NCBI RefSeq assembly: GCF_017353415.1
Contig: NZ_JAFMPX010000030.1
Coordinates: 1-41,511, forward strand
Source of the DNA: Arthrobacter sp. E3
GTDB taxonomy: Bacteria; Actinomycetota; Actinomycetes; Actinomycetales; Micrococcaceae
DNA: 41,511 bases
Reading direction: 5' to 3'
Positions within the stretch are counted from its first letter, which is position 1. Each line of letters begins with the position of its first letter. The notes under the pieces were generated by a model. That model searched no databases and was not told the DNA's origin. It was given only the letters and a program-made list of their open reading frames with translations. This document shows, piece by piece, positions 33,527-41,511 of the stretch. The position numbers and the translations under genes were made by a program.

Positions 33527-34342
33527 TTATCTGCTGAGTCGTGCGTCACAGGCTTGGGGCAGGTTCGAAAGTCCAGCCAACTCCCCCATTTGGGTCAGGG
33601 AACTGATGATCCGTACCGCCTGCGCACAGGCAGTATCCTCTGCCACAACAGCGGGTATTGCCTTGTTTTCCCTGTTCAGCCACACTCCGTGCAGGCCAGC
33701 CTTGACGGAGCCCACGCCGTCGACCAGGAAGTTGTCCCCCACGTATAGGGTTTCTGACGGCGCCGTCCCCAGCTGGCGGCAACCCTCCAGAAAGATTTCC
33801 GGGCGCGGTTTGGCGGCCTTCACCGTGTCAATGCCAACGAGCACGCCGATCCGTTGAAGGCCGGCATGGTCAAGTTTCGCGCGCTGGTAGTCGTGGACGT
33901 TGTTGCTGACGGCGCCGTAGGGAATACCGGCCGCGTCCAACGCGTCAAGGAGCGGCGCCACATCATCAAAAGCACGGATGTAGCGTGGCTGCGCCTCCTC
34001 AAAATCGGTGATCCACCGCTGCTCGGCCGCTGCATCAAAAACTGTGAAGCCCAATTGTTCAAAAACGGCACGGGCACGCAGCCCCCGCTGCTGGCCAAAA
34101 GTGAATTCACCCATCACGTAGCGGTCGTAGAAGTCGTTGGGATCAGCCATATACAGTGCGGCGAAATTGTCCCACTGCGCCGGGGTGTAGTCAGGCAGCA
34201 GGTGGGTTCCGGCAAACACCATGGCATCCTTCATGGCCTGTACCAGATCCACCAGGGTTTCATCGATGTCAAACAAAACACCCCCAACCCGTCCCGGAAA
34301 AGGGGGCAGGCTGGGGGTGTTGAGTATAGCTTTTTCAGACAC
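33527..34342 (-). CDS. HAD-superfamily hydrolase
   Basis: A 271-residue cytoplasmic phosphatase-like protein. Motif I is FDIDETL (nucleophile D25, acid D27), motif II VSNN, motif III lysine in AAKPRPEIF, and motif IV GDNFLVDG. The large insert between motifs I and II is the helical cap of the C1 type (phosphoglycolate phosphatase/haloacid dehalogenase group). Substrate unknown. The GTG at 34342 lies 4 nt after the gltX stop. A strong hairpin that looks like the gltX terminator lies inside codons 8-22, so this gene may only be expressed by readthrough or from an internal site. Confidence 0.87.
   Translation of the reverse strand: MSEKAILNTPSLPPFPGRVGGVLFDIDETLVDLVQAMKDAMVFAGTHLLPDYTPAQWDNFAALYMADPNDFYDRYVMGEFTFGQQRGLRARAVFEQLGFTVFDAAAEQRWITDFEEAQPRYIRAFDDVAPLLDALDAAGIPYGAVSNNVHDYQRAKLDHAGLQRIGVLVGIDTVKAAKPRPEIFLEGCRQLGTAPSETLYVGDNFLVDGVGSVKAGLHGVWLNRENKAIPAVVAEDTACAQAVRIISSLTQMGELAGLSNLPQACDARLSR
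34277..34321 (-). terminator. gltX terminator embedded in the HAD gene start
   Basis: AACACCCCCA (34277-34286) pairs with TGGGGGTGTT (34312-34321). The minus-strand sequence continues TTGTTTG after the stem, giving a U-rich tail. It begins about 26 bp beyond the gltX stop but lies within the first codons of the next gene. Confidence 0.6.
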
Positions 34343-34346
34343 TGGT

Positions 34347-35855
34347 TCAGGCCGATTGTCCGCGGAAGGCCTGCAGGCGGGCCAGTGCGGAATCCTTGCC
34401 CAGGATCACCATGGATTCAAAGAGCGGCGGGGAGATCCGCCGACCGGACAAGGCCGTGCGCACCGGGCCGAACGCGAGGCGCGGCTTCACACCCAAGCCC
34501 TCGACAAGGGCCGTCTTCAACGCAGTCTGGATTGACTCCGCGCTCCAGTCCTCCAGCGGTTCCAGTACCGCCAGGGCAGCATCCAGGACCTCGCCAAGGT
34601 TCTCCGGCAGGCCCTTGCGCGCATCGTCGGCGACGTCAACGGCGTCGTCCTTCTTGAAAAGGAACGCCAGCATCTCGGGCGCCTCGCCCAACAGCGTGAT
34701 GCGTTCCTGGACCAGCGGGGCGGCTTCGGCAAGGATTTCCTCCTCGCGGGCGCTCAGGGTCTCCCCCACTACGCCAGCTGCCTGCAGGTACGGGACCAGG
34801 CGGTTACGGAAGTCGGTGGCGTCGAGCATGCGCACGTGGGTGCCGTTGATGGCCTCGGCCTTCTTGATGTCGAAGCGGGCCGGGTTGGCAAGGACGTCGT
34901 GAACGTCGAAGTTCTCCACCAGCTGCGCCACGGTGAAGATGTCCTCGTCAGCGGAGAGCGACCAGCCCAGTAGCGACAAGTAGTTCAGCAGGCCCTCGGG
35001 GATAAAGCCGCGGTCACGGTGCAGGAACAGACTGGACTCGGGGTCACGCTTGGAGAGCTTCTTGTTGCCGGCGCCCATCACGTAGGGCAGGTGGCCGAAC
35101 AGCGGCATGTACTCGGCGACACCGATTTCATACAGTGCCCGGTACAGGGCCACCTGGCGGGGTGTGGAGGAAAGCAGGTCCTCGCCACGCAGCACGTGGG
35201 TGACGCCCATCAGGGCATCGTCGACGGGATTGACGAGCGTGTACAGCGGCGCGCCATTGGGACGGACGATTGCGTAGTCCGGGACTGATCCTGCCTTAAA
35301 GGTGATCTCGCCCCGGACCAAATCTGTGAACGTGATGTCCGTCTCGGGCATGCGCAGGCGCAGCGCGGGCTCGCGTCCCTCCGCCTTGAAAGCGGCAATC
35401 TGCTCAGCGCTGAGATCGCGGTCAAAGTTGTCGTAGCCAAGCTTAACGTCCCGCCCGGCCGCCTTGTGACGATCTTCGACTTCTGCGGGTGTGGAATACG
35501 ACTCATAGGCGTGGCCACCGGCAACAAGCTTGGCGATGACGTCCTGGTAGATGTCCCCACGCTGTGACTGGCGATATGGTTCGTGCGGCCCGCCAACCTC
35601 CACGCCCTCATCCCAGGTGATGCCCAGCCACTTCAGCCCGTCCAGGAGCTGGAGGTAACTTTCCTCACTGTCACGCTTGGCATCGGTGTCTTCGATGCGG
35701 AAGATCAACGTGCCGTTCGTATGCCGGGCGTACGCCCAGTTGAACAAAGCGGTGCGGATGAGGCCTACGTGCGGCGTTCCGGTCGGTGAGGGGCAAAAAC
35801 GCACCCGGACGGGGGTTTCGGCGGTGACAGTGGGGATCTGGGCAGAAATAGTCAT
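34347..35855 (-). CDS. gltX: Glutamate--tRNA ligase
   Basis: Class I aminoacyl-tRNA synthetase, 502 residues. The HIGH-type motif is in [16 protein letters not shown], the KMSKS-type motif is KKLSKRD, and RIEDTD and LRGEDLL are further catalytic-domain marks; the C-terminal half is the anticodon-binding helical cage. Actinobacteria usually lack GlnRS and use a non-discriminating GluRS plus the GatCAB amidotransferase, so this enzyme probably charges both tRNA-Glu and tRNA-Gln. Those two tRNAs lie just downstream on the same strand. ATG at 35855. Confidence 0.97.
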   Translation of the reverse strand: MTISAQIPTVTAETPVRVRFCPSPTGTPHVGLIRTALFNWAYARHTNGTLIFRIEDTDAKRDSEESYLQLLDGLKWLGITWDEGVEVGGPHEPYRQSQRGDIYQDVIAKLVAGGHAYESYSTPAEVEDRHKAAGRDVKLGYDNFDRDLSAEQIAAFKAEGREPALRLRMPETDITFTDLVRGEITFKAGSVPDYAIVRPNGAPLYTLVNPVDDALMGVTHVLRGEDLLSSTPRQVALYRALYEIGVAEYMPLFGHLPYVMGAGNKKLSKRDPESSLFLHRDRGFIPEGLLNYLSLLGWSLSADEDIFTVAQLVENFDVHDVLANPARFDIKKAEAINGTHVRMLDATDFRNRLVPYLQAAGVVGETLSAREEEILAEAAPLVQERITLLGEAPEMLAFLFKKDDAVDVADDARKGLPENLGEVLDAALAVLEPLEDWSAESIQTALKTALVEGLGVKPRLAFGPVRTALSGRRISPPLFESMVILGKDSALARLQAFRGQSA

Positions 35856-35931
35856 GATGGATCCAGTTTAGACGCCCGACGGCGTGATCCGCACGAACCG
35901 CCGTGGGTCACGGAAAACACCGCCCGGCAGC

Positions 35932-37377
35932 CTAGCTGAACAGCTCGTTTTTCGGTTCGTTGTGCTTCACGAACTGCCACCCGAACCACAGCACCAGGGC
36001 CAGCACCGGGATGGTGCACAGGGTCCACAATCCCAGCAGGTACACCCCGCCGCCCGGTTTTGTCAGGGTGTCGAATCCGATCAGCACGGTGATGACCAGC
36101 AGAGCCCCCAGTCCGATCCAACTTGTCCACGGCGAACCGGGCATGGGCAACTTGGAGACCTTGCCTTTCTTGTGCCGCAGCATGATCTGGCACGCAAAAA
36201 TGGAAGCCCATGTGAAGATCACGCCAATGGATGCGGTGTTCAGCGCCAGGTCAAAGGCATACGAGCCGCCAAAGACAACGTTGGCCAGCACGCCCACAAG
36301 GTAGACGGTGGCAATGCTCAGCACGGCTGCGTACGGCACATGGCGGGAGGACATCCGGGTCAGCCATTGCGGCGCATGCCCATTGTTCGCCATGGTGCGG
36401 AAAATTCGGCCAATCGAGTAGAGCCCCGAATTGCAGGAGGACAGGGCTGCCGTGATCACCACGAAGTTCATGACCGAGCCCACCCAGTCCAGACCCATGG
36501 TGGCAAACACGGTGACGAACGGGCTCTCCCCGGACTTGTAGTTATCGCTGGGCATGATCATGGCCAGCAGCGTCACCGAACCCACGTAAAAAACCACAAT
36601 GCGAAGTACGACGGCGCGGATCGCCTTGGGCACTTCGCGTTCCGGATTCTGCATCTCACCGGCGGTGATACCCACCAATTCGATGGCGTTGTAGGCGAAG
36701 ATGACGGCGTTGAGCACCAGAATCATCACCAGCCCGCCCTTGGGGAACATACCGCCTTCGGCGTGGAACAGGTTTCCAACCGCCGCGTGGCTGTCGCCCA
36801 CAGCAGCGTTCGTGGCCACCATGAACGTGCCCACCACGAGGAAGAGCACAATGGCAGCAACCTTCAGGCAGGAGGCCCAGAATTCAAACTCACCGAAAGC
36901 TTTAACGCTGAGCAAGTTGACGCCCACCAGCAGCACGAGTGCACACAGCGCACTGATCTCGACCGGCACGCCGGGGAAGAAGAACTGGAAATACAGGCCG
37001 ATGGCGATCAGTTCCGCCACACCCGTCATGGCCCAGTTGATGAAGTACATCCACCCGGACAGGAAAGCGCCCTTCTTACCGAAGAGCTCCCCCGCGTACG
37101 AGACAAACGAGCCCGACGTTTGCCGGTACATGACCAGCTCGCCCAGCGCCCGCATCAGCAGGTATGCGATGACGCCGGCAATGGCGTAGGAGAAAATCAG
37201 GGCCGGGCCGGTGGAGGCCAGCCGCCCTCCCGCACCCATGAAAAGTCCGACGCCGATCGCCCCGCCCATGGCGATCATGGTGACGTGGCGCTGGCTAAGG
37301 GTACGCTGGTAGCCCTCTTCGGTAATGCTGCCGGGAGCAGGCAGGCTTAAGTCAGTGTCTATGACGTCGTGTGACAC
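35932..37377 (-). CDS. Amino acid permease (APC superfamily)
   Basis: A 481-residue inner-membrane transporter with about 12 membrane helices. The N-terminal QRTLSQRHVTMIAMGGAIGVGLFMGAG and the GELFGKKGAFLSGWMYFINW segment place it in the amino-acid transporter family of CycA, AnsP and GabP. An exact substrate cannot be set from the sequence; AnsP-like asparagine or CycA-like D-serine/alanine/glycine uptake are the nearest guesses. The GTG start at 37377 has AAGGA 7 nt upstream. An 11-bp stem with a 19-nt loop lies about 65 bp upstream. Confidence 0.92.
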   Translation of the reverse strand: MSHDVIDTDLSLPAPGSITEEGYQRTLSQRHVTMIAMGGAIGVGLFMGAGGRLASTGPALIFSYAIAGVIAYLLMRALGELVMYRQTSGSFVSYAGELFGKKGAFLSGWMYFINWAMTGVAELIAIGLYFQFFFPGVPVEISALCALVLLVGVNLLSVKAFGEFEFWASCLKVAAIVLFLVVGTFMVATNAAVGDSHAAVGNLFHAEGGMFPKGGLVMILVLNAVIFAYNAIELVGITAGEMQNPEREVPKAIRAVVLRIVVFYVGSVTLLAMIMPSDNYKSGESPFVTVFATMGLDWVGSVMNFVVITAALSSCNSGLYSIGRIFRTMANNGHAPQWLTRMSSRHVPYAAVLSIATVYLVGVLANVVFGGSYAFDLALNTASIGVIFTWASIFACQIMLRHKKGKVSKLPMPGSPWTSWIGLGALLVITVLIGFDTLTKPGGGVYLLGLWTLCTIPVLALVLWFGWQFVKHNEPKNELFS

Positions 37378-37442
37378 TCAGGTGTCCTTAGGTCGGGGTG
37401 GGTCCCTGCAGGAAATCCCCCGCCATTTCGCGGTTTAGCACC

Positions 37443-37483
37443 GCACGGAGGAGAAAGGACTGCTCGATTCTACTCCTCCGTGC
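37443..37483 (-). terminator. Inverted repeat upstream of the permease gene
   Basis: GCACGGAGGAG (37443-37453) pairs perfectly with CTCCTCCGTGC (37473-37483). It lies after the truncated kinase gene on the minus strand and before the permease, so it may terminate the former or regulate the latter. No T tract follows. Confidence 0.5.
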
Positions 37484-37500
37484 TTGGTCACGCTGCCGGA

Positions 37501-38110
37501 TCAGTGTCTGGAATCGCGAAACAGCAGCGCCGCATGGACGGTTTGGCGGATGATGTTGGCGGCGGCCGCCGTTTCCGTGTCGGGTTCGGCAACCTGCAGC
37601 GACGCCGCTTGGACTGCCACAAGCGACATTCTGTGCGCCAGCGTTTCATGCATTTCGCGCGTGATCCGGTCGCGTTCAGCCAGTTTGGTGCGTTCCGTTT
37701 GGGCCGTCCGTTCAGCTTCGGTGCGTCCGGCGCGTTCCTTCAAGGAGTTCATTTGATAATCCCGGAATCGGGCACTCTGGCCACGGTAGGCGCCACTGGG
37801 ACAGCAGAAACAGAGCAACAAAGAAGACCATGCCGCTAAGCGACAATCCGCCCAGAAGTGCAGCAGCGCCAGCCGTTGCACTGCTGAGGCGCTGCCGCCA
37901 AATCAAAGCCACGGCACCCAAGGGAGCCGTAAGTGGGGCAAATCCGTAACGAGCCCATTCAAGCCCGGCGGTCTCCGGCTCCGGGATCACCCCGTCATCG
38001 ATGGACAATCCCACCACGATGAAACACCTGAGGACGTCAGCGACGGCCACAACAATAACCGGCGGCACGGTGCGCCACGGACTTCCAAGGGTGAGTGCAT
38101 TGGTGTTCAT
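37501..38110 (-). pseudogene. Truncated and frameshifted DesK/NarX-type histidine kinase
   Basis: From an ATG at 38110, about four hydrophobic segments (VIVVAVADVLRCFIVVG, ARYGFAPLTAPLGAVALIW, ATAGAAALLGGLSLSGMVFFVALFLL) form a sensor-like membrane domain. Near 37750-37800 the frame changes; the other frame continues with a coiled-coil linker and an H-box AERDRITREMHETLAHRMSLV of the HisKA_3 group. Translation then ends at 37501, directly after the dimerisation helix; the ATP-binding domain is missing altogether. No partner response regulator gene is nearby. It is a decayed kinase, cut at its 3' end next to the permease gene. Confidence 0.7.
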
Positions 38111-38197
38111 GCTTTGAGCCTCAAAGTCAGTGACAGGAAGGCACATCCAACTAAAGTGCCCCCTTCCGCACTGCCTTCCCGGGCCGCTGCCGATTCG

Positions 38198-38482
38198 CTA
38201 TTTGCGCCCGCCCTGCTTACGCCGCATGCGCAGTTTGAGGACGAAGCTGACGGCAGCCAGAACAACGGCGGCAGCGATCAGGACCTGCGCCAACAGTTGC
38301 GGGCCGTCGGACAAGAAAATCACACGGGCCACCACGCCCAACAGTGCGGCAGCGGCGAAGACCATACGGGCATACGGCTTGGGCGGCGGGTTCTTCAGCC
38401 GCCGGTGCGCCGGCTCGTTCATCACCCGGACCATCCCACGCCCCAAGGCGCGCTGCCCTCTCACGCGAGGTTCCGGCGTCAT
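38198..38482 (-). CDS. Small membrane protein
   Basis: About 94 residues from the ATG at 38482; later ATGs (for example MVRVMNEPAHRRLK) are possible. A basic N-terminal half (RRLKNPPPKPYAR) is followed by two hydrophobic helices (MVFAAAALLGVVARVIFL and LLAQVLIAAAVVLAAVSFVL) and a basic tail KLRMRRKQGGRK. The topology suggests two spans with both ends in the cytoplasm. It lies 49 bp after the FAH hydrolase gene on the same strand. Family not recognised. Confidence 0.55.
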   Translation of the reverse strand: MTPEPRVRGQRALGRGMVRVMNEPAHRRLKNPPPKPYARMVFAAAALLGVVARVIFLSDGPQLLAQVLIAAAVVLAAVSFVLKLRMRRKQGGRK

Positions 38483-38531
38483 GCCCCATGCCACTGCGGG
38501 GCGAAACGGGATGAGACCTCGAATACCGGTG

Positions 38532-39308
38532 TCAGCGGCGGACCACCGGGTTGGAGAGGCGGCCAATACCCTCGATTTCAACGTCGAAGCGGTCCCCGGC
38601 TTGCAACAGGTCCACGCCAGCGGGTGTACCTGTCATGATGACGTCGCCAGGGAGCAGTGTGAAGGCATGGGACACGATCGAGACGAGTTCGCGGACGCTG
38701 CGGACCATCTGGTTACTGCTGCCGTCCTGGCGGATTTCGCCGTTGAGCCAGCCTTTGATGGAGACGTCGTCGGGATCCAGTTCGGTTTCGATCCACGGTC
38801 CCAGCGGTGCAGAGGTGTCGAAGCCCTTGGCGCGGGCCCACTGACCGTCGCCGGCCTGGACATCGCGGGCAGTGAGGTCGTTACCGCATGTATACCCGAA
38901 GATGACCTCGTCCACGCGTTCTTCCGGAACGTCCTTGCAGATGCGGCCGATGACCACACACAGCTCGGCCTCGTAGGATACCTCTTCCGAAAATTCAGGC
39001 AGCACGATCGGCTCGCCCGGACCAATGACGGAGGTGTTGGGTTTCAGGAACAGCAACGGGCTCTCCGGCACTTCGTTGCCCAATTCGCGGGCGTGGGCGG
39101 CGAAGTTGCGGCCTACGCCAATGACCTTGCTGCGCGGGATGATCGGTGCAAGGAGGCGCACGTCCGCTAATGGATATTTGATGGTGGTGGGTTCCACGCC
39201 GTTGAAGAAGGGATCGCCCTTGATGACAGTGACAACTTCACTGCCGGCCTCCCCCGTCACAACGCCGTACATCGGGTCATTATCAGCAACAAATCGGGCT
39301 ATACGCAT
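38532..39308 (-). CDS. Fumarylacetoacetate hydrolase (FAH) family protein
   Basis: 258 residues from the ATG at 39308; in-frame sequence further upstream lies inside the transporter gene and is not part of it. The FAH fold is marked by VIGVGRNFAAHARELG, FLKPNTSVIGPG, the metal ligands in SYEAELCVVIG, and GYTCGNDLTARDVQ, MTGTPAGV. Members hydrolyse C-C bonds of acylpyruvates or decarboxylate oxaloacetate, with a divalent metal. Orthologues lie next to gltX in many actinobacteria (Rv2993c in M. tuberculosis). The start is 7 nt after TAGGCT without a ribosome binding site, so probably leaderless. Confidence 0.92.
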   Translation of the reverse strand: MRIARFVADNDPMYGVVTGEAGSEVVTVIKGDPFFNGVEPTTIKYPLADVRLLAPIIPRSKVIGVGRNFAAHARELGNEVPESPLLFLKPNTSVIGPGEPIVLPEFSEEVSYEAELCVVIGRICKDVPEERVDEVIFGYTCGNDLTARDVQAGDGQWARAKGFDTSAPLGPWIETELDPDDVSIKGWLNGEIRQDGSSNQMVRSVRELVSIVSHAFTLLPGDVIMTGTPAGVDLLQAGDRFDVEIEGIGRLSNPVVRR

Positions 39309-39315
39309 GCAGCAA

Positions 39316-39321
39316 AGCCTA
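39316..39321 (-). promoter_or_regulatory. -10 box of the FAH gene, leaderless type
   Basis: TAGGCT on the minus strand (39321-39316) is followed by 7 nt and the ATG at 39308. The hexamer is identical to that before the DUF3515 gene. Confidence 0.45.
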
Positions 39322-39352
39322 CGGGAAAATTCACCTGAAAACCTATGCCACG

Positions 39353-40186
39353 CTAACTGGCCCCTCCCGTGCGGGCGCCGTCTTCTTCGCGACGCTCCTT
39401 GATGAGTTCCATCGAGCGCACCAGGCGAAGGGCCGTGACAAGAACCACCCCGCCGATGACATTGAACACCACCGCATACCAGAACCAGCCCAGCCACTGA
39501 AGATAGCCAAAGGACGCCCCTGCATGGATTGCGCCAAAAATCAATAAGGAATCCAACACGGAATGGAACAGCGGCAGGCCGGCCAAAAGGAACCCGCCGC
39601 CCATGGCTGCGACAATCTTTGCCGGCACCGAATCCGTGCCGTGCTGCATACGGGTCATGAGCGTAATGGTGCTGCCGCCCAGAATGGCCAGGGCTGCGGT
39701 TTGGACTGACAAGGGAGCCAAAGCAAATTGCGTCCCCGATTCGATCACGGTTTCGTGCCATTGCGGGAACGCCTGCACCACAAGCCACATGAAGATCCAC
39801 CCACCCACCAGGTTGCTGGCCAGTGTCCCGCCCCAGAGCTTGAACAGCAGGCTCAGCCTGGCCTGCTTCGCAGCCACCGCAGCGAGAGGGACCAGGAAAC
39901 CTTCCGTGAAAAGTTCACTTTTGGCCAGCAGCAGGGCGACGAAGCCGATGCCAAACGCCAGCCCACCCAGCAGCTTGCTGCCCGTGGCATGTTCCACGGC
40001 GAGGTAGCCCATGACTCCCAGGCCCACTTCGATGCCGCCAAAGAAGCCTGTCACCAGTACCGAAGGCCAGGACCTGTGCAGCCGCTGCGCACCTTCGTCC
40101 ACGATCCTGTCAAAGGCGGTTTCCAGTTCTTCCTCCACCGGGGCGTCGTTTTCACCCAACTCGCGGCGGCGTGCCTCATCATCCAT
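39353..40186 (-). CDS. Formate/nitrite transporter family protein (YfdC-like)
   Basis: A 277-residue inner-membrane protein with six membrane helices. FNT landmarks are GFFGGIEVGLGVMGYL, KSELFTEGFLVP and the GGTLASNLVGGWIF stretch. The acidic N-terminal ~35 residues and a charged tail are cytoplasmic. YfdC-type members differ from the FocA/NirC channels and their cargo is unsettled, so formate or nitrite should not be assumed. GGAGGAAGC lies directly before the ATG at 40186. It is followed by the FAH gene after 44 bp. Confidence 0.88.
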   Translation of the reverse strand: MDDEARRRELGENDAPVEEELETAFDRIVDEGAQRLHRSWPSVLVTGFFGGIEVGLGVMGYLAVEHATGSKLLGGLAFGIGFVALLLAKSELFTEGFLVPLAAVAAKQARLSLLFKLWGGTLASNLVGGWIFMWLVVQAFPQWHETVIESGTQFALAPLSVQTAALAILGGSTITLMTRMQHGTDSVPAKIVAAMGGGFLLAGLPLFHSVLDSLLIFGAIHAGASFGYLQWLGWFWYAVVFNVIGGVVLVTALRLVRSMELIKERREEDGARTGGAS

Positions 40187-40412
40187 GCTTCCTCCAGCCT
40201 TTTTGGTCCAACCAGGGCGAGGCGGCCTTCACTGGCACGGCCTTCGCGATCAAGTCTTTTGTGTGCATCGTATGTCAGTAAACCCGGCAACGGCGCTGTT
40301 GGCGGGAAGAAAGTTCCGCGGCCGCGTCGCAGGCTCCGTGGGACGCCTGGAACCGGGACTGCGCCGGGGCCCGGTTGGACAAACCCCCAGGGTCCTCTGT
40401 CACGATTGAGCA
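40187..40412. promoter_or_regulatory. Divergent region between the FNT and MscS genes
   Basis: A 226-bp gap between divergent genes. On the plus strand TTGGAC (40375-40380) and CACGAT (40401-40406) precede the MscS ATG by 6 nt, but the 20-bp spacing is long and the -10 poor. On the minus strand TACGAT lies in ATGTCAG-side sequence near 40265 as a possible -10 for the FNT gene. No strong dyad seen. Confidence 0.3.
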
Positions 40413-41462
40413 ATGGCAGACTTGGAAGTAATCATTAAACCCACCTTGGCAATTTTGGCGGCAGTAGCGTCAGCACTGCTGCTCACCTTGGTTCTCCGAA
40501 CCGCCGCCAACCGGATTTTCCACAAGATTCCTGACTTCAGCCGCCGCTCAACCCAGGCAAAGTACCCCGTGTTCGGTGTGCTGGTTTTTATTGGCATACG
40601 CATGGCGCTGGCCTATAGTCTGCCCAACCAGCCTTGGTTCGCCGCGGTTGACTTCGTTCTCATGCTGGGCTTCATCGCCGCACTGGTGTGGTTGGCCCTG
40701 GCCACGCTTGCCATCACCGAGCGTCTGACGCTGCGCCATTTCCGCTCCCGTATCAAGGACAGCCGGAGGATGCGCCGGCTGACCACGCAAATCACCCTGG
40801 GGCGGCGCATCGTCGCGGCACTGCTCATCACCATTGCGGTGGCAGGCCTGCTTTTGACCATCCCCGAGGTCCGCGCCCTGGGCACTGGCCTGCTCGCTTC
40901 AGCTGGGCTGATCTCCATTGTTGCCGGCCTGGCCGTGCAAAGCTCCCTCTCCAACGTCTTTGCCGGGGTTCAGCTCGCCTTCACCGATGCCATCAGGATC
41001 GACGACGTCGTCGTGGTGGAAAAGCTGTGGGGCACCATCGAGGAAATCACCATGACCTATGTGGTGGTGCGCGTGTGGGATGAACGGATGCTCATCCTGC
41101 CTTCGACGTACTTCACCACAACACCGTTTGAAAACTGGACGAGGAACAGTCCCAAGATCAAGGGCAGCGTGGAACTTGACTTGGACTGGCACACCCCGGT
41201 GGCTGAACTGCGGGCCCACCTTGACGCTTTGCTGGCTGCAACTCCGCTCTGGGACGGGCGCACAGGCAAGCTTGAAGTGACGGACACCGTGAACTCCCTG
41301 GTGCGCATCCGCATAGTGGTCAGCGCCAAGGACAGCGACGCACTGTGGGATCTGCGCTGCCTCGTCAGGGAATCAATGATGGCCTACGTGCAAACGGCAC
41401 ACGGTAATTCGCTTCCGCGCCAACGCTGGGAAATGATCGAAGCCGCCCACACCGTGGTTTGA
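40413..41462 (+). CDS. MscS-family mechanosensitive channel
   Basis: A 349-residue small-conductance mechanosensitive channel protein. Four membrane segments at ~8-30, ~52-70, ~78-100 and ~130-150 precede the Gly/Ala-rich pore helix LASAGLISIVAGLAVQSSLSNVFAG. The beta domain follows (IDDVVVVEKLWGTIEEITMTYVVVRVWDERMLILPSTYF), and then the C-terminal cytoplasmic alpha/beta part. It opens when membrane tension rises on hypo-osmotic shock. ATG at 40413; a divergent neighbour gene lies to the left and it stands alone. Confidence 0.93.
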   Translation: MADLEVIIKPTLAILAAVASALLLTLVLRTAANRIFHKIPDFSRRSTQAKYPVFGVLVFIGIRMALAYSLPNQPWFAAVDFVLMLGFIAALVWLALATLAITERLTLRHFRSRIKDSRRMRRLTTQITLGRRIVAALLITIAVAGLLLTIPEVRALGTGLLASAGLISIVAGLAVQSSLSNVFAGVQLAFTDAIRIDDVVVVEKLWGTIEEITMTYVVVRVWDERMLILPSTYFTTTPFENWTRNSPKIKGSVELDLDWHTPVAELRAHLDALLAATPLWDGRTGKLEVTDTVNSLVRIRIVVSAKDSDALWDLRCLVRESMMAYVQTAHGNSLPRQRWEMIEAAHTVV

Positions 41463-41470
41463 TCGAGCCT

Positions 41471-41501
41471 GGGCGCCGCCGCGGGGGGCGGGCCCGCGCC
41501 C
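41471..41501 (+). terminator. Possible MscS terminator
   Basis: GGGCGC (41471-41476) and GCGCCC (41496-41501) can pair around a very G+C-rich loop, 8 bp beyond the stop codon. No T tract follows within the window. Confidence 0.35.
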
Positions 41502-41511
41502 TAAACCAGCG

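Noticed and set aside
35884-37350. 488-codon plus-strand frame opposite the amino acid permease
   Set aside because: His/Gln-rich antisense shadow; the minus strand has clear membrane helices of the APC family.
39309-39800. Extension of the FAH gene upstream to 39800
   Set aside because: Overlaps the FNT transporter in another frame; the family start MRIARF is at 39308.
1-41511. CRISPR array, prompted by the TPR-CHAT and sigma pairing
   Set aside because: No series of regularly spaced direct repeats was seen anywhere in the window, and no cas gene.

Overview
The window is high-G+C actinobacterial chromosome, most likely Arthrobacter or a close relative (Micrococcaceae). Three observations support this: the gene order around murA-plsC-gpsA-ddl, leuCD with a divergent NdgR/LtbR-type IclR regulator, and gltX with tRNA-Gln/tRNA-Glu and an FAH-family hydrolase; the family content; and many genes whose -10 hexamer (TANNNT) lies 6-7 nt before the start codon, as in leaderless actinobacterial transcripts. 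The ddl-gpsA / leuD-leuC-IclR / gltX-FAH order resembles the Rv2980-Rv2993c region of Mycobacterium tuberculosis, where a DUF3515 gene (Rv2980) lies directly beside ddlA.

Layout. 1-1045 holds no recognisable gene and is poorer in G+C by eye. 1046-4572 has hutU (urocanase), a DUF3515 lipoprotein and a class I methyltransferase. 4638-7807 is a decayed two-component locus: a LuxR-type response regulator with one frameshift and a histidine kinase with three, followed by an intact membrane protein and a small exported protein. 7977-15270 is the most interesting part: a co-directional five-gene set encoding a subtilase, an ECF-like sigma factor, a 157-residue protein, a TPR-CHAT (caspase-like) protein and a second, larger subtilase. 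None of the proteases has a signal peptide. 15505-19957 is a tight murA-plsC-gpsA-ddl operon. 20080-25835 is a segment bounded by two inverted copies of a 60-bp palindromic repeat (54/60 identical); it carries an AbiEi-like/nuclease protein, a single-chain ABC exporter and its MarR regulator. 25902-28955 is leuCD with its divergent regulator. 28988-33253 has a DUF1697 protein, two dynamin-like GTPases and tRNA-Glu. 33345-41462 has tRNA-Gln, a HAD hydrolase, gltX, an amino acid permease, a second histidine-kinase remnant, a small membrane protein, an FAH hydrolase, a formate/nitrite-type transporter and an MscS channel.

How the parts fit. DUF3515 normally sits beside ddl, but here they are about 12 kb apart, so the methyltransferase/two-component/protease block looks like an accessory insertion. 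The candidate new system is the all-cytoplasmic protease set wired to a sigma factor. A TPR-CHAT protease next to an ECF sigma factor and a small protein recalls the logic of type III-E CRISPR (Craspase: Csx29 TPR-CHAT, Csx30, RpoE), but here without CRISPR and with two subtilases. That comparison is inference from gene content. The housekeeping parts are consistent with each other: gltX is followed downstream by the two tRNAs its product would be expected to charge, leuCD has its own divergent regulator with a palindromic site between them, and the ABC exporter is translationally coupled to a MarR regulator with an operator over its promoter.
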